From assembly GCA_036986255.1 (NCBI GenBank), contig BTRF01000006.1, positions 1 to 19,924 on the forward strand: DNA of 19,924 nt, read 5' to 3'. Both the position numbers and the translations under genes were made by a program. Shown piece after piece: positions 13,099 to 19,186 of this stretch. The stretch comes from BTRF01 sp036986255 (lineage in GTDB: Bacteria; Patescibacteriota; WWE3; 9FT-COMBO-53-11). The notes beneath the pieces are model-generated. The model was not told the origin of the DNA. It saw only the letters and a program-made list of their open reading frames with translations, and made no database searches. The stretch's first letter is position 1, and the number at the start of each line of letters is the position of its first letter.

Positions 13099-14160
13099 TT
13101 AAAGTTTCCGGGCGTACTCTGCGGAAACCCAGCCTTCCTTCCCCTTAAAATCAATCTTGAACCAGTCTCCCTGCTTCCCCAGATACTGATACTTCTCCCC
13201 CGGCTTGGCCTTCCCAATCTCGCTAAAAGAGGTCCCGGCCCCGGAGCGAACCCGCAGAAATCCCAAACCCGTCTCAAGAATCTTAACTTGGGGAGGAGCA
13301 GGATAAAGTTTATCCGCTACCAAGCCGAGAGTCTTTCTTGCGGCGGAAGATAAACCCTTATCTGAACCCAAGTAGCCAAGAGTATGCTTCTCATCCGTAC
13401 GGGACAAGGAGTCTAGAGAAACCTCCGACCCTTCGGCGTCGTAGAGCTTCCCTTCGGCGGTGAGGAAAAAGTCGTATTGAACCTCTTGGTCTGCGCGGGA
13501 AGCCCAAAATGAAACTCCCCTCACCCACAGGGTAGGGTCGGCGGAAAGAATGGGCTGGCTGGCGGAAAGATCCCAAACGGTCAACTTCTGATTGGGCGAA
13601 GCAAGTTTCGAGGAATCGGCCGGGAAGGGGTTGAGAGCCAAATTTGCCGAAACATTCAGTCGAAAACCCTCCCGAATAGATACCTTAAACCGGCGGGAAA
13701 AGTAGCCCGTTTTCTTGAGCTCCAAATCATACTCGCCCGGCTCCACCGGCTTGGAGAGAGGAGCATCACCCAAGGATTCACCATCGAAAAAAACTTCGGC
13801 GATCGGCTTAGTAATCACCAGAAGTTCGGTTCCCGTAGAGGATTCCGAAAACCAAACCACCTCCCCCGACGAGAAAATCTCGGAGGGTCCTAGCACCCAA
13901 TTAACTACTGTAAGCGCACCAGCCGTCAGCCGAACCTTCTGGTTAAAATCCCCAAAACGGACCACCGCATCGCCCCCGTCAAGCTGGTCGGAAAAGTAGG
14001 GGGTTTCGCCAGCCTCCTGATCGTTAAGCGCCACCTTCTGCTCCGCCGGGTCGGAATTAATCGAAAGGGCCGCCTTCTTGGAGATCGCCCCTCCAAGATA
14101 AACCGCCGCCGCCAGTCCTACCACAATTAAAGCAATAACTAGCCCGCGCACTCCTCGCAT
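13099..14160 (-). CDS. Secreted or membrane-anchored protein with two PEGA domains and a C-terminal SH3b domain
   Basis: A 353-residue protein with a short basic start and a single hydrophobic segment (GLVIALIVVGLAAAVYLGGA, residues 5-24) serving as signal anchor. Residues about 30-95 form a PEGA-like repeat (INSDPAEQKVALNDQEAGET). Residues about 115-178 form a clearer one, with VFFDGESLGDAPL and VEPGEYDLELKKTGY. The C-terminus (about 291-353) is a bacterial SH3 domain (LRVRSGAGTSFSEIG, WFKIDFKGKEGWVSAEY). PEGA domains are common in surface proteins and SH3b domains often bind cell-wall peptides, so an extracytoplasmic envelope role is likely. The exact ligand is unknown. The start ATG 14160 lies exactly 6 nt after an extended -10 box (TGTTAAACT) and has no Shine-Dalgarno, fitting a leaderless mRNA. 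It converges on the UbiA-family gene. Confidence 0.87.
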   Translation of the reverse strand: MRGVRGLVIALIVVGLAAAVYLGGAISKKAALSINSDPAEQKVALNDQEAGETPYFSDQLDGGDAVVRFGDFNQKVRLTAGALTVVNWVLGPSEIFSSGEVVWFSESSTGTELLVITKPIAEVFFDGESLGDAPLSKPVEPGEYDLELKKTGYFSRRFKVSIREGFRLNVSANLALNPFPADSSKLASPNQKLTVWDLSASQPILSADPTLWVRGVSFWASRADQEVQYDFFLTAEGKLYDAEGSEVSLDSLSRTDEKHTLGYLGSDKGLSSAARKTLGLVADKLYPAPPQVKILETGLGFLRVRSGAGTSFSEIGKAKPGEKYQYLGKQGDWFKIDFKGKEGWVSAEYARKL

Positions 14161-14166
14161 ATTTCT

Positions 14167-14175
14167 AGTTTAACA
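14167..14175 (-). promoter_or_regulatory. Extended -10 box for the leaderless PEGA/SH3b gene
   Basis: TGTTAAACT on the minus strand, followed by AGAAAT (6 nt) and then ATG 14160. The predicted transcription start coincides with the A of the start codon. Confidence 0.5.
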
Positions 14176-14211
14176 GAAGGGGGGATTAGAAAAGATCCCC
14201 TTGGTCTTCGG

Positions 14212-14220
14212 TGTTAAAAT
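14212..14220 (+). promoter_or_regulatory. Extended -10 box for tRNA-Cys
   Basis: TGTTAAAAT ends 16 nt before the first base of the tRNA. Transcription would begin near 14227 and give a short 5' leader for RNase P to remove. No -35 box was identified. Confidence 0.45.
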
Positions 14221-14236
14221 GAGGAAGAGTGCAGAA

Positions 14237-14310
14237 GGTGCGGTGGCCGAGTGGCTAGGCAGGCGCCTGCAGAGCGTCGCACGGGGGTTCGACTCCCCCC
14301 CGCACCTCCA
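14237..14310 (+). tRNA. tRNA-Cys (anticodon GCA)
   Basis: A full cloverleaf can be drawn by hand. The 7-bp acceptor stem GGTGCGG/CCGCACC is perfect, the D-arm is GCC-GAGTGGCTA-GGC, the anticodon arm is GGCGC-CTGCAGA-GCGTC, the variable loop is GCAC, and the T-arm is GGGGG-TTCGACT-CCCCC. The discriminator is T and CCA is encoded. Anticodon GCA reads cysteine codons, and the T73 discriminator is the known identity base for cysteinyl-tRNA synthetase. Length is 74 nt including CCA. No intron and no neighbouring tRNA is seen. Confidence 0.97.
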
Positions 14311-14318
14311 GAAGAAGA

Positions 14319-14347
14319 TTGACAGCTGGCAGTTCAAAGTCCACAAT
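14319..14347 (+). promoter_or_regulatory. Candidate promoter for hsp20
   Basis: TTGACA (14319-14324), a perfect -35, is followed after 17 bp by CACAAT (14342-14347). Transcription would start near 14354, leaving an AU-rich leader of about 58 nt. A second candidate, TGTTAGTGT (14367-14375), also fits the extended -10 pattern. Which is used cannot be told from sequence. Confidence 0.45.
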
Positions 14348-14411
14348 GTGGGCACAGGAACAGATATGTTAGTGTGTTTTAAGAAGGGGATGTGAAAATA
14401 AGAACTTAACA

Positions 14412-14825
14412 ATGGCTTACTACGATTTCGATCTACCATCAATTTTTCGTCTCTTCGGTTATGACCTCAATGAGGATCTGCCCCGAGCTTCCTCGGCCGG
14501 ACTCAATATCTACGAAACCAGGGGTGAACTCATAGTTGAGGCGCCCGTACCCGGAGTCAAAAAAGATGAAATCACCGTTGAAGCGGCTAATGGGATGCTT
14601 AAGATAGATGCCGCCCACCGGGAGACGGAGGAAGAGAAAAAGGAAAAAGCGACCGTCTATTGCGCCCAACGCCTTAGTGAGTTTCATTATTCCACGACTC
14701 TACCTAAAGAGGTTAAGGATGGGGAAGCCAAGGCCAAGCTGGAAGACGGGGTCCTAAAAGTCCGCATCCCTCTCAAAACGATGGCAAAGAAAAAGCGCGC
14801 CACCATCCCCGTAGAGGGAGAGTAA
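14412..14825 (+). CDS. Small heat-shock protein, Hsp20/alpha-crystallin family
   Basis: A 137-residue ATP-independent chaperone that binds unfolding proteins in the cytoplasm. The N-terminal arm (about 1-30, MAYYDFDLPSIFRLFGYDL) is aromatic, as in the family. The alpha-crystallin domain covers about 31-125 (IYETRGELIVEAPVPGVKKD, ANGMLKIDAAHRE). It contains the conserved late signature LEDGVLKVRIPLK, the A-x-x-x-n-G-v-L motif. A short basic/acidic tail with an I-P-V element (ATIPVEGE) resembles the I-x-I/V motif used for oligomerisation. The gene follows tRNA-Cys by about 100 bp with its own candidate promoter. No Shine-Dalgarno stands at normal distance: AAGAAGGGG (14381-14389) is 22 nt away, so its translation start context is unusual. 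Confidence 0.94.
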   Translation: MAYYDFDLPSIFRLFGYDLNEDLPRASSAGLNIYETRGELIVEAPVPGVKKDEITVEAANGMLKIDAAHRETEEEKKEKATVYCAQRLSEFHYSTTLPKEVKDGEAKAKLEDGVLKVRIPLKTMAKKKRATIPVEGE

Positions 14826-14836
14826 ACGCGCCTAGC

Positions 14837-15007
14837 CTAAGCTTCTAACCGAAACGCTCGGGTAAAGAGAGCAAACATCAGTACCCAAAGGACAGGAATC
14901 CAGAGTCCCGAAGTGACACGGAGAATAAAACCAACCTCCCAAATCGGGCGACCCAGAAACCAAGTTGTTGCGGATGCAACCGTCACAACAAGTAAAAAGC
15001 GAATCAT
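14837..15007 (-). CDS. Small two-helix membrane protein, 56 aa
   Basis: From ATG 15007 the minus strand encodes 56 residues with hydrophobic segments at about 3-18 (RFLLVVTVASATTWFL) and 36-49 (WIPVLWVLMFALF), joined by a short basic loop and ending FTRAFRLEA before a TAG stop. A purine-rich Shine-Dalgarno (GGAAGGGAGAAG) directly precedes the ATG, and a strong extended -10 box (TGGTATAAT) lies 32 nt upstream. The signals and the small gap to hsp20 (12 bp between stop codons, convergent) support a real gene. I recognise no family and propose no function. It lies directly downstream of the histidine phosphatase gene on the same strand. Confidence 0.65.
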   Translation of the reverse strand: MIRFLLVVTVASATTWFLGRPIWEVGFILRVTSGLWIPVLWVLMFALFTRAFRLEA

Positions 15008-15039
15008 CTTCTCCCTTCCTCTTCTTCTCTATAGGATAT

Positions 15040-15048
15040 ATTATACCA
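15040..15048 (-). promoter_or_regulatory. Extended -10 box for the 56-aa membrane protein gene
   Basis: TGGTATAAT on the minus strand is a consensus extended -10. The TG lies 2 bases beyond the stop codon of the histidine phosphatase gene (15051-15053). The leader would be about 26 nt and holds the Shine-Dalgarno. Confidence 0.55.
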
Positions 15049-15050
15049 CC

Positions 15051-15641
15051 TCAACCCGATGGTCTAAAAACCTTCTCCAAGGACTCTCTAACCCTCAGCG
15101 GGAAGAGATGGCCGTAGTGATTAAACTCAACCAACCTTACTTCGTCACTTTTGTATTTAAAGATCGTCACCCCGGTGTTAGCCACATGGGCATTCTTCAT
15201 CAAATACTCTTGATAACCTAAGGCATACAAGAGGGCCTTGATAAAAATCCCGTGAGCAATGACGGCGGTATTTTTTCCCTCGTTCCTATGGATAATCTCC
15301 TCAAGCACTTGTTTCCCCCTCTTCATCACCATATGCAAAGATTCTTTACCGCCGACCAGGAAATCCAAATCCGGATGGCGCTCCTTAATATATTTGGTCC
15401 AATCGCCCGGGGAGGAGGTTGATATCTCCCGAAGAAGAGGAGAAACCTCGGTAGCAAGGTCCAACTTTTTACCTACAATTTTGGCCGTCTCTAATGCGCG
15501 GATGAGATCGCTTGAGTAAAGGGCCTGAATATCCTTACGGGAGAGAAATTGAGCCAAAGCTCTCGACTGCCGCCTCCCCAACTCGGTAATCTTTCCCGTC
15601 TTAATATCCTCCTGGGCATGTCGGGCAAGATAAATCCTCAT
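15051..15641 (-). CDS. Histidine phosphatase (phosphoglycerate mutase-like) family protein
   Basis: A 196-residue cytoplasmic protein of the histidine phosphatase superfamily. The catalytic loop is LARHAQED (Arg7, His8), a variant of the R-H-G motif with Ala in place of Gly. Other conserved residues follow: YSSDLIRALETA (Arg48), LLREIS (Glu72) and VIAHGIFIKAL (His130). This is the full set for phosphohistidine chemistry. Family members act as cofactor-dependent phosphoglycerate mutases, SixA-type protein phosphatases or metabolite phosphatases. At this length and with RHA a mutase role cannot be claimed, and a general phosphatase is the safer call. The start ATG 15641 lies 9 nt after an extended -10 box, so the mRNA leader would be only a few bases. 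Confidence 0.9.
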   Translation of the reverse strand: MRIYLARHAQEDIKTGKITELGRRQSRALAQFLSRKDIQALYSSDLIRALETAKIVGKKLDLATEVSPLLREISTSSPGDWTKYIKERHPDLDFLVGGKESLHMVMKRGKQVLEEIIHRNEGKNTAVIAHGIFIKALLYALGYQEYLMKNAHVANTGVTIFKYKSDEVRLVEFNHYGHLFPLRVRESLEKVFRPSG

Positions 15642-15650
15642 AACCCTTGA

Positions 15651-15659
15651 AGTTTACCA
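15651..15659 (-). promoter_or_regulatory. Extended -10 box for the histidine phosphatase gene
   Basis: TGGTAAACT on the minus strand ends 9 nt before ATG 15641, the same spacing as at the 51-aa membrane gene. AAGGG in the gap would be too close to the ATG for a normal Shine-Dalgarno. Confidence 0.4.
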
Positions 15660-15699
15660 GAGAATACTCGGCTGACGGGTGCGCTTTTTTATCTGCAGT

Positions 15700-15972
15700 C
15701 TAATTCCTTGACAGATACCCTTCAAAATCGGGAAAGTAGTTATTGATAGTATCGGGGATGGAGAATGAGGAAAGAATTGACTCCTTTGATTCCTTTGAAA
15801 GCAAAAATTCAAAGGACTTTCTCACTGTCTCTTCGGAGTGGAGACCAACTTTTTTAGCAAACCCCTCGTCTAAAACCACCCGGTGAACGGTTCTGCTACC
15901 ACCGTCCTCTCCAACCGTGACCTCAAATTCCCCATTCTTCGTTCTTCTAACTGTAATCTTAAAGTTTCCCAC
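15700..15972 (-). CDS. Small conserved-type hypothetical protein, about 90 aa
   Basis: The protein reads from a GTG at 15972 as GNFKITVRRTKNGEFEV, then HRVVLDEGFAKKVG, SFEFLLSKESKESIL and INNYFPDFEGYL. The combination of HRV near the middle, SFEFLL with KESIL, and a YFP near the end matches a short uncharacterised protein type I have seen across many bacteria and CPR genomes, with no known function. GTG is preferred as start because the homologous-looking part begins there. A TTG at 16014 would add 14 residues that overlap the previous gene. No clear Shine-Dalgarno supports either. It lies 7 bases after the stop of the nucleotidyltransferase-like gene, so the two form a tight pair. The stop is TAG at 15700-15702. 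Confidence 0.7.
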   Translation of the reverse strand: MGNFKITVRRTKNGEFEVTVGEDGGSRTVHRVVLDEGFAKKVGLHSEETVRKSFEFLLSKESKESILSSFSIPDTINNYFPDFEGYLSRN

Positions 15973-15979
15973 GCGATTG

Positions 15980-16381
15980 TCAAAGGCGGCTATTCTTCTC
16001 CAAATAATCCTCAATCAGCTTAATATCCTTCAGATCCTTCTTGCGCCCCATCCTCCGCTTCCATTCCTTCAGATCTTCCAGCCGGACAAAGCGGATCTCA
16101 TTAATGATTTCTGCGCTTCTAACTAGCTCTTCAGGATCAAACCCGAAGCCGGGACCCCGCATAATCTCAATGTTCTCCAAAAAAATCCCCGGGGAGCCGT
16201 CGCTAAACTTTCCCACCGGAAACCTTTCCACCAATTTCCTCCAAAGAGATCGCGTAACGATGATGTCCAAATCATGCGCTTTCCTTAATCCATGGACCTC
16301 CATAACCGAACCGCCGAAAATGGCAAACTCGCCTTTGGGAAGATCGAGTCCTTTCAGCTTTCTCAAGAGATCTTTCATCAC
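15980..16381 (-). CDS. Nucleotidyltransferase-fold (MNT-like) protein
   Basis: A protein of about 133 residues with the signature FAIFGGSVMEVHGLRKAHDLDIIVT. A Gly-Gly-Ser motif is followed by a D-x-D pair, the metal-binding core of the polymerase-beta nucleotidyltransferase superfamily in its minimal forms. The C-terminal half ends EWKRRMGRKKDLKDIKLIEDYL, like the helical tail of small nucleotidyltransferase-fold proteins. A third conserved Asp is not certain, so activity is unproven. Start choice: an extended -10 box (TGTTATCAT, 16397-16389) lies 7 nt before GTG 16381, arguing for a leaderless GTG. ATG 16378 or GTG 16387 are alternatives. It is divergent from rarA across about 50 bp and is followed 7 bases later by the small gene at 15700-15972. 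Family members include toxin-antitoxin components and AbiEii-like proteins, but that role is speculative here. Confidence 0.75.
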   Translation of the reverse strand: MMKDLLRKLKGLDLPKGEFAIFGGSVMEVHGLRKAHDLDIIVTRSLWRKLVERFPVGKFSDGSPGIFLENIEIMRGPGFGFDPEELVRSAEIINEIRFVRLEDLKEWKRRMGRKKDLKDIKLIEDYLEKNSRL

Positions 16382-16388
16382 TACCACG

Positions 16389-16397
16389 ATGATAACA
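16389..16397 (-). promoter_or_regulatory. Extended -10 box for the nucleotidyltransferase-like gene
   Basis: TGTTATCAT on the minus strand ends 7 nt before GTG 16381 and 10 nt before ATG 16378. No Shine-Dalgarno is present. Confidence 0.4.
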
Positions 16398-16412
16398 AAC
16401 TTAAAATTTCTC

Positions 16413-16421
16413 TGTTAGAAT
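16413..16421 (+). promoter_or_regulatory. Extended -10 box for rarA
   Basis: TGTTAGAAT ends 12 nt before ATG 16434, predicting a leader of about 6 nt. GGAAAG immediately before the ATG is too short and too close for a standard Shine-Dalgarno. It is divergent from the 16389-16397 box. Confidence 0.45.
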
Positions 16422-16433
16422 AGTCCCGGAAAG

Positions 16434-17663
16434 ATGACCAAACCTCTAGCGGAGCAGGTCCGCCCCCAAAACCTCAAAAAGTTTGTCGGACAGAAACATC
16501 TAGTGGGAGAAGGAAAGCCTATCACCCTCACCGTGGAAAAAAAGCGGATTCACTCCATGCTCTTTTGGGGTCCTCCGGGGTGCGGCAAGACCACCCTGGC
16601 TCGCATTGTCGCCGGCGAAACCGGAGCCCAATTCTTTCCCCTCTCGGCCGTCTCGGCCGGAAAGGCCGACGTAAAGAAAGTGGTCGATATGGCCAAAGAC
16701 CCTTCCTTCTCTGGAGAAGTCCTTCTTTTTATCGATGAGATCCACCGCTTCAACAAAGCCCAACAAGACTACCTCTTGCCCTACGTAGAGGATGGGACGG
16801 TTACTCTCATCGGCGCCACTACGGAAAACCCCAGCTTCGAGGTAATTCCTCCGCTTCTCTCCCGCTGTCAGGTCTTCGTCTTGGAACCTCTTTCCAAGGG
16901 AGAGCTGAAAAAGATTATAAAAAGAGGGGTTCAAGAACTCCAAAAGAGCCCCCAGTTTAGGGACTTGGCCACCCCCAAAGAAGCGGTGGATTTTCTCATC
17001 GAGTTTGCCAACGGGGATGCCCGGCAGGCCCTAAACCTGCTTGAGGCCGCGGCGCACCTCTACCAAAAAATCACTTTAGACAACCTTAAAAACGCCTTAC
17101 AGAGCAAACTCCTCCGTTACGACCGAGCTGGTGAGGAGCACTATAATACGGTCAGCGCTTATATCAAGAGTATGCGGGCCGGGGACGTGGATGCGGCTTT
17201 ATACTACTTAGCCCGCATGGTCGATGCGGGCGAGGATCCTCTCTTTATCGCCCGGAGAATGATAATCTTCGCTTCGGAAGACATAGGCGTAGCACAACCC
17301 ACCGCTCTGGTTGTAGCTAATGAAGTCTTCCGCGCCTGCGAAACGATCGGCTACCCGGAGTGTGCTATCAACCTTGCCCACGGTACGGTTCATCTGGCCA
17401 AAGGCAAAAAGGACCGCACTGCTTACGAGGCCTATTTCAAGGCTTTAGAAGACGTCAGGCAGTACGGAAATCTCCCCATCCCCCTGAACCTTAGAAATGC
17501 CTCCACTAAATTGATGAAGAAGCTAGGATACGGAGAGGGATATGAAAAATACTCCCAAAAGAGTCTCCTCCCCAAGGCATTAAGGGGGAAGCGCTACTTT
17601 TCCTCCGCGAGAGGTCCAACCGCCCGCGGCGGGGGTAAAGCGAGGAGCAAGCAAACTCCCTAA
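16434..17663 (+). CDS. rarA: Replication-associated recombination protein A (RarA/MgsA AAA+ ATPase)
   Basis: A 409-residue clamp-loader-like AAA+ ATPase that acts at stalled replication forks. The N-terminus LAEQVRPQNLKKFVGQKHLVG is typical. Walker A is GPPGCGKT (46-53), Walker B plus following residues is LLFIDEIHRFNKAQQDYLLP (D101, E102), sensor 1 is LIGATTENPSFEV and the arginine finger lies in LLSRCQVF. The C-terminal region has the RarA tetramerisation hallmarks (RAGDVDAALYYLARMVDAGE, AYEAYFKALEDV). The last 25 residues or so (ARGPTARGGGKARSKQTP) form a basic Gly-rich tail not typical of the family, perhaps an extra DNA contact. It is monocistronic as far as seen and divergent from the nucleotidyltransferase-like gene. 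The leader is very short. Confidence 0.96.
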   Translation: MTKPLAEQVRPQNLKKFVGQKHLVGEGKPITLTVEKKRIHSMLFWGPPGCGKTTLARIVAGETGAQFFPLSAVSAGKADVKKVVDMAKDPSFSGEVLLFIDEIHRFNKAQQDYLLPYVEDGTVTLIGATTENPSFEVIPPLLSRCQVFVLEPLSKGELKKIIKRGVQELQKSPQFRDLATPKEAVDFLIEFANGDARQALNLLEAAAHLYQKITLDNLKNALQSKLLRYDRAGEEHYNTVSAYIKSMRAGDVDAALYYLARMVDAGEDPLFIARRMIIFASEDIGVAQPTALVVANEVFRACETIGYPECAINLAHGTVHLAKGKKDRTAYEAYFKALEDVRQYGNLPIPLNLRNASTKLMKKLGYGEGYEKYSQKSLLPKALRGKRYFSSARGPTARGGGKARSKQTP

Positions 17664-17683
17664 GACCAAAGGCTAAGAAAAGC

Positions 17684-17702
17684 CGAGGCTCTTTAGACCT
17701 CG
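17684..17702 (-). terminator. Weak terminator after the DUF5676 gene
   Basis: CGAGG (17684-17688) pairs with CCTCG (17698-17702) around a 9-nt loop. In minus-strand orientation it exits into GCTTTTCTT. It lies between rarA and the convergent DUF5676 gene. The stem is short, so support is moderate. Confidence 0.4.
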
Positions 17703-17707
17703 AATAT

Positions 17708-17974
17708 TTACTTTCCGCTCGCCTTCTCCCACGACCACCCGAAGACGTAACCCACTACCCAAAAAGAAGCCCCCAGCGTCAAGCCTCCGAGCAGAAAGTT
17801 CTCCAATGTCAACCCCCAAGACCCCAAGACGGAGATATCCAATCCATGCAACCACCACTTGGTAACTACCAAGGAGAGGTCAGGCAGCAGCCAAACGGCT
17901 AAAGCGCAAAGGACCCACAGAATAGACACCGTCAACCCTAAAGTATTGGCGAGAACCAGCTTATCCAACTTCAC
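17708..17974 (-). CDS. DUF5676 family membrane protein
   Basis: An 88-residue protein with two membrane helices (about 10-30 and 58-80). The pattern MKLDKLVLANTLGLTVSILWV, then TKWWLHGLDISVLGSWGLTL, then GYVFGWSWEK matches the short DUF5676 membrane family. Members are of unknown function and are often found near heavy-metal genes such as copper P-type ATPases and YHS proteins. A YHS-domain gene is indeed present 1.2 kb away, beyond gap. The GTG at 17974 is taken as start because MKLDKL is the family beginning. A GAGAGGGGGTG stretch about 12 nt upstream could act in translation. TAATCT (18002-17997) is a possible -10. It is divergent from gap, with 171 bp between them. Confidence 0.85.
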   Translation of the reverse strand: MKLDKLVLANTLGLTVSILWVLCALAVWLLPDLSLVVTKWWLHGLDISVLGSWGLTLENFLLGGLTLGASFWVVGYVFGWSWEKASGK

Positions 17975-18025
17975 TTCCGTATTTCACCCCCTCTCAAGAT
18001 TAACCATTTATCCATAACTATCCCA

Positions 18026-18040
18026 TCACGTTTGACGTGA
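18026..18040. promoter_or_regulatory. Candidate operator palindrome between DUF5676 and gap
   Basis: TCACGT-TTG-ACGTGA is a perfect 6-bp inverted repeat around a 3-bp centre. It lies in the 171-bp divergent spacer, outside the likely -10 boxes of both genes. No transcription factor gene is nearby, so the binder is unknown. Confidence 0.4.
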
Positions 18041-18088
18041 CCAACAGAAACCCTTGTCGTTATTTTACGAAAAACGCCCTTGCCCCCG

Positions 18089-18118
18089 TTGTAGCCATCT
18101 GCCCGATCGTGCTAAAGT
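18089..18118 (+). promoter_or_regulatory. Promoter of the gap-YHS operon
   Basis: TTGTAG (18089-18094), 18 bp, TAAAGT (18113-18118). The -10 is extended (TGCTAAAGT). The leader is about 21 nt and contains GGAGCGGGG, whose GGGG ends 9 nt before ATG 18146, a usable Shine-Dalgarno. Confidence 0.5.
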
Positions 18119-18145
18119 GGTTTAACTGGAGCGGGGATATCAACT

Positions 18146-19180
18146 ATGAAAAGGGTAAAGGTCATTGTTAACGGATACGGAGTAATCGGAAAAAGAGTTG
18201 CGGATGCGGTAGCCCTGCAGGATGATATGGAGCTGGTTGGGGTTTCGGATGTAGCTACTGATTACCGCATCTGGGGGGTACTGAGAAACCAATACCCTCT
18301 CTACGCCTCCACTCCGGAAGCCCTTAAAGAGATGCGCACCGCCGGTTTCAAAGTAGCCGGAGGACTGGAAGACATTCTCCCCAAAGCGGATGTAGCGGTC
18401 GACTGCACCCCCAAGGGGATTGGCGCTAAAAACAAGGCCCTTTACGATCAGCATAAAGTCAAATCTGTCTTCCAAGGCGGGGAAAAGCATGAGCTGACCG
18501 GATTTTCGTTCGTAGCTCAAGCTAATTACGAGGGGGCCCTCGGACGGGACTCGGTAAGAGCAGTTTCCTGCAACACCACGGGAATCTGCCGCACCATGGG
18601 AACCTTGCAGAAAGAAGGATTAATCAAGCGGGCCCGCATCTCCATTTTTCGCCGGGGCACCGACCCTTGGGAGTCGCATCTCAACGGCCAGATAAACACT
18701 GTCACCCCCGAGAACGCAATCCCCTCCCACCAAGGGCCGGATGCCCAAACCGTTATCCCCGATCTAAATCTGGTTACCATCGCCTCGTCCGGGCCGTTTA
18801 ATCTAAGCCATATGCATACCGCCTTCGTAGAGTTAACCAAGACGGTAAGCAAAGACGATATCCTTCAGCTCTATCAGCACGCGCCCCGAATTGCCTTTGT
18901 TAGATCAGGAGACGGGTTGGTGGCTCTCAACTCGGTGATTGAGCTGATGCGCGACCTCAAACGCCCGCGCAACGACATGTGGGAAGTAGCTCTATGGGAA
19001 GACATTCTCACAGTTGAGGGGAACGAGCTATACCTGATATACCAAGCCCACAACGAGTCCATCGTCATCCCCGAGAACATTGACGCTATCCGAGCCGTCA
19101 CCAAACTGGAAACCGATCCAACTGCTTCGATAAAGAGGACCAATGCCAGCCTGGGCATCAAAAACAGTTTTAGGGGGTGA
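18146..19180 (+). CDS. gap: Type II (archaeal-type) glyceraldehyde-3-phosphate dehydrogenase
   Basis: A 344-residue enzyme that oxidises glyceraldehyde 3-phosphate to 1,3-bisphosphoglycerate in glycolysis or gluconeogenesis, using NAD(P). It belongs to the archaeal class II, not the usual bacterial GapA. The dinucleotide loop is NGYGVIGKRVADAV (9-22) and the catalytic cysteine is in SCNTTGICRT (Cys142). Archaeal hallmarks follow: RRGTDPWE, GQINTVTPENAIPSHQGPDA (181-200) and TVIPDL, each close to the class II consensus. The length is normal for the class. In bacteria this class is uncommon and mostly reported from candidate phyla and a few others, so ancient transfer from archaea is plausible. 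It is followed after 6 bp by the YHS gene in an apparent operon. An inverted repeat at 18026-18040 may regulate it. Confidence 0.95.
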   Translation: MKRVKVIVNGYGVIGKRVADAVALQDDMELVGVSDVATDYRIWGVLRNQYPLYASTPEALKEMRTAGFKVAGGLEDILPKADVAVDCTPKGIGAKNKALYDQHKVKSVFQGGEKHELTGFSFVAQANYEGALGRDSVRAVSCNTTGICRTMGTLQKEGLIKRARISIFRRGTDPWESHLNGQINTVTPENAIPSHQGPDAQTVIPDLNLVTIASSGPFNLSHMHTAFVELTKTVSKDDILQLYQHAPRIAFVRSGDGLVALNSVIELMRDLKRPRNDMWEVALWEDILTVEGNELYLIYQAHNESIVIPENIDAIRAVTKLETDPTASIKRTNASLGIKNSFRG

Positions 19181-19186
19181 ACATCA

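Noticed and set aside
12886..13353. Plus-strand 155-codon frame over the UbiA and PEGA gene ends
   Set aside because: Pro/Arg-rich shadow of two convergent genes, crossing the hairpin between them, with no homology recognised.
14170..14442. Minus-strand frame over tRNA-Cys
   Set aside because: It is antisense to a complete tRNA, and such frames are a common false call over tRNA genes.
17610..17640. GC-rich inverted repeat (CCGCCCGCGGCGGG) near the end of rarA
   Set aside because: It is short, lies inside coding sequence for the Gly/Arg-rich tail, and has no T-run after it, so it is not called a terminator.
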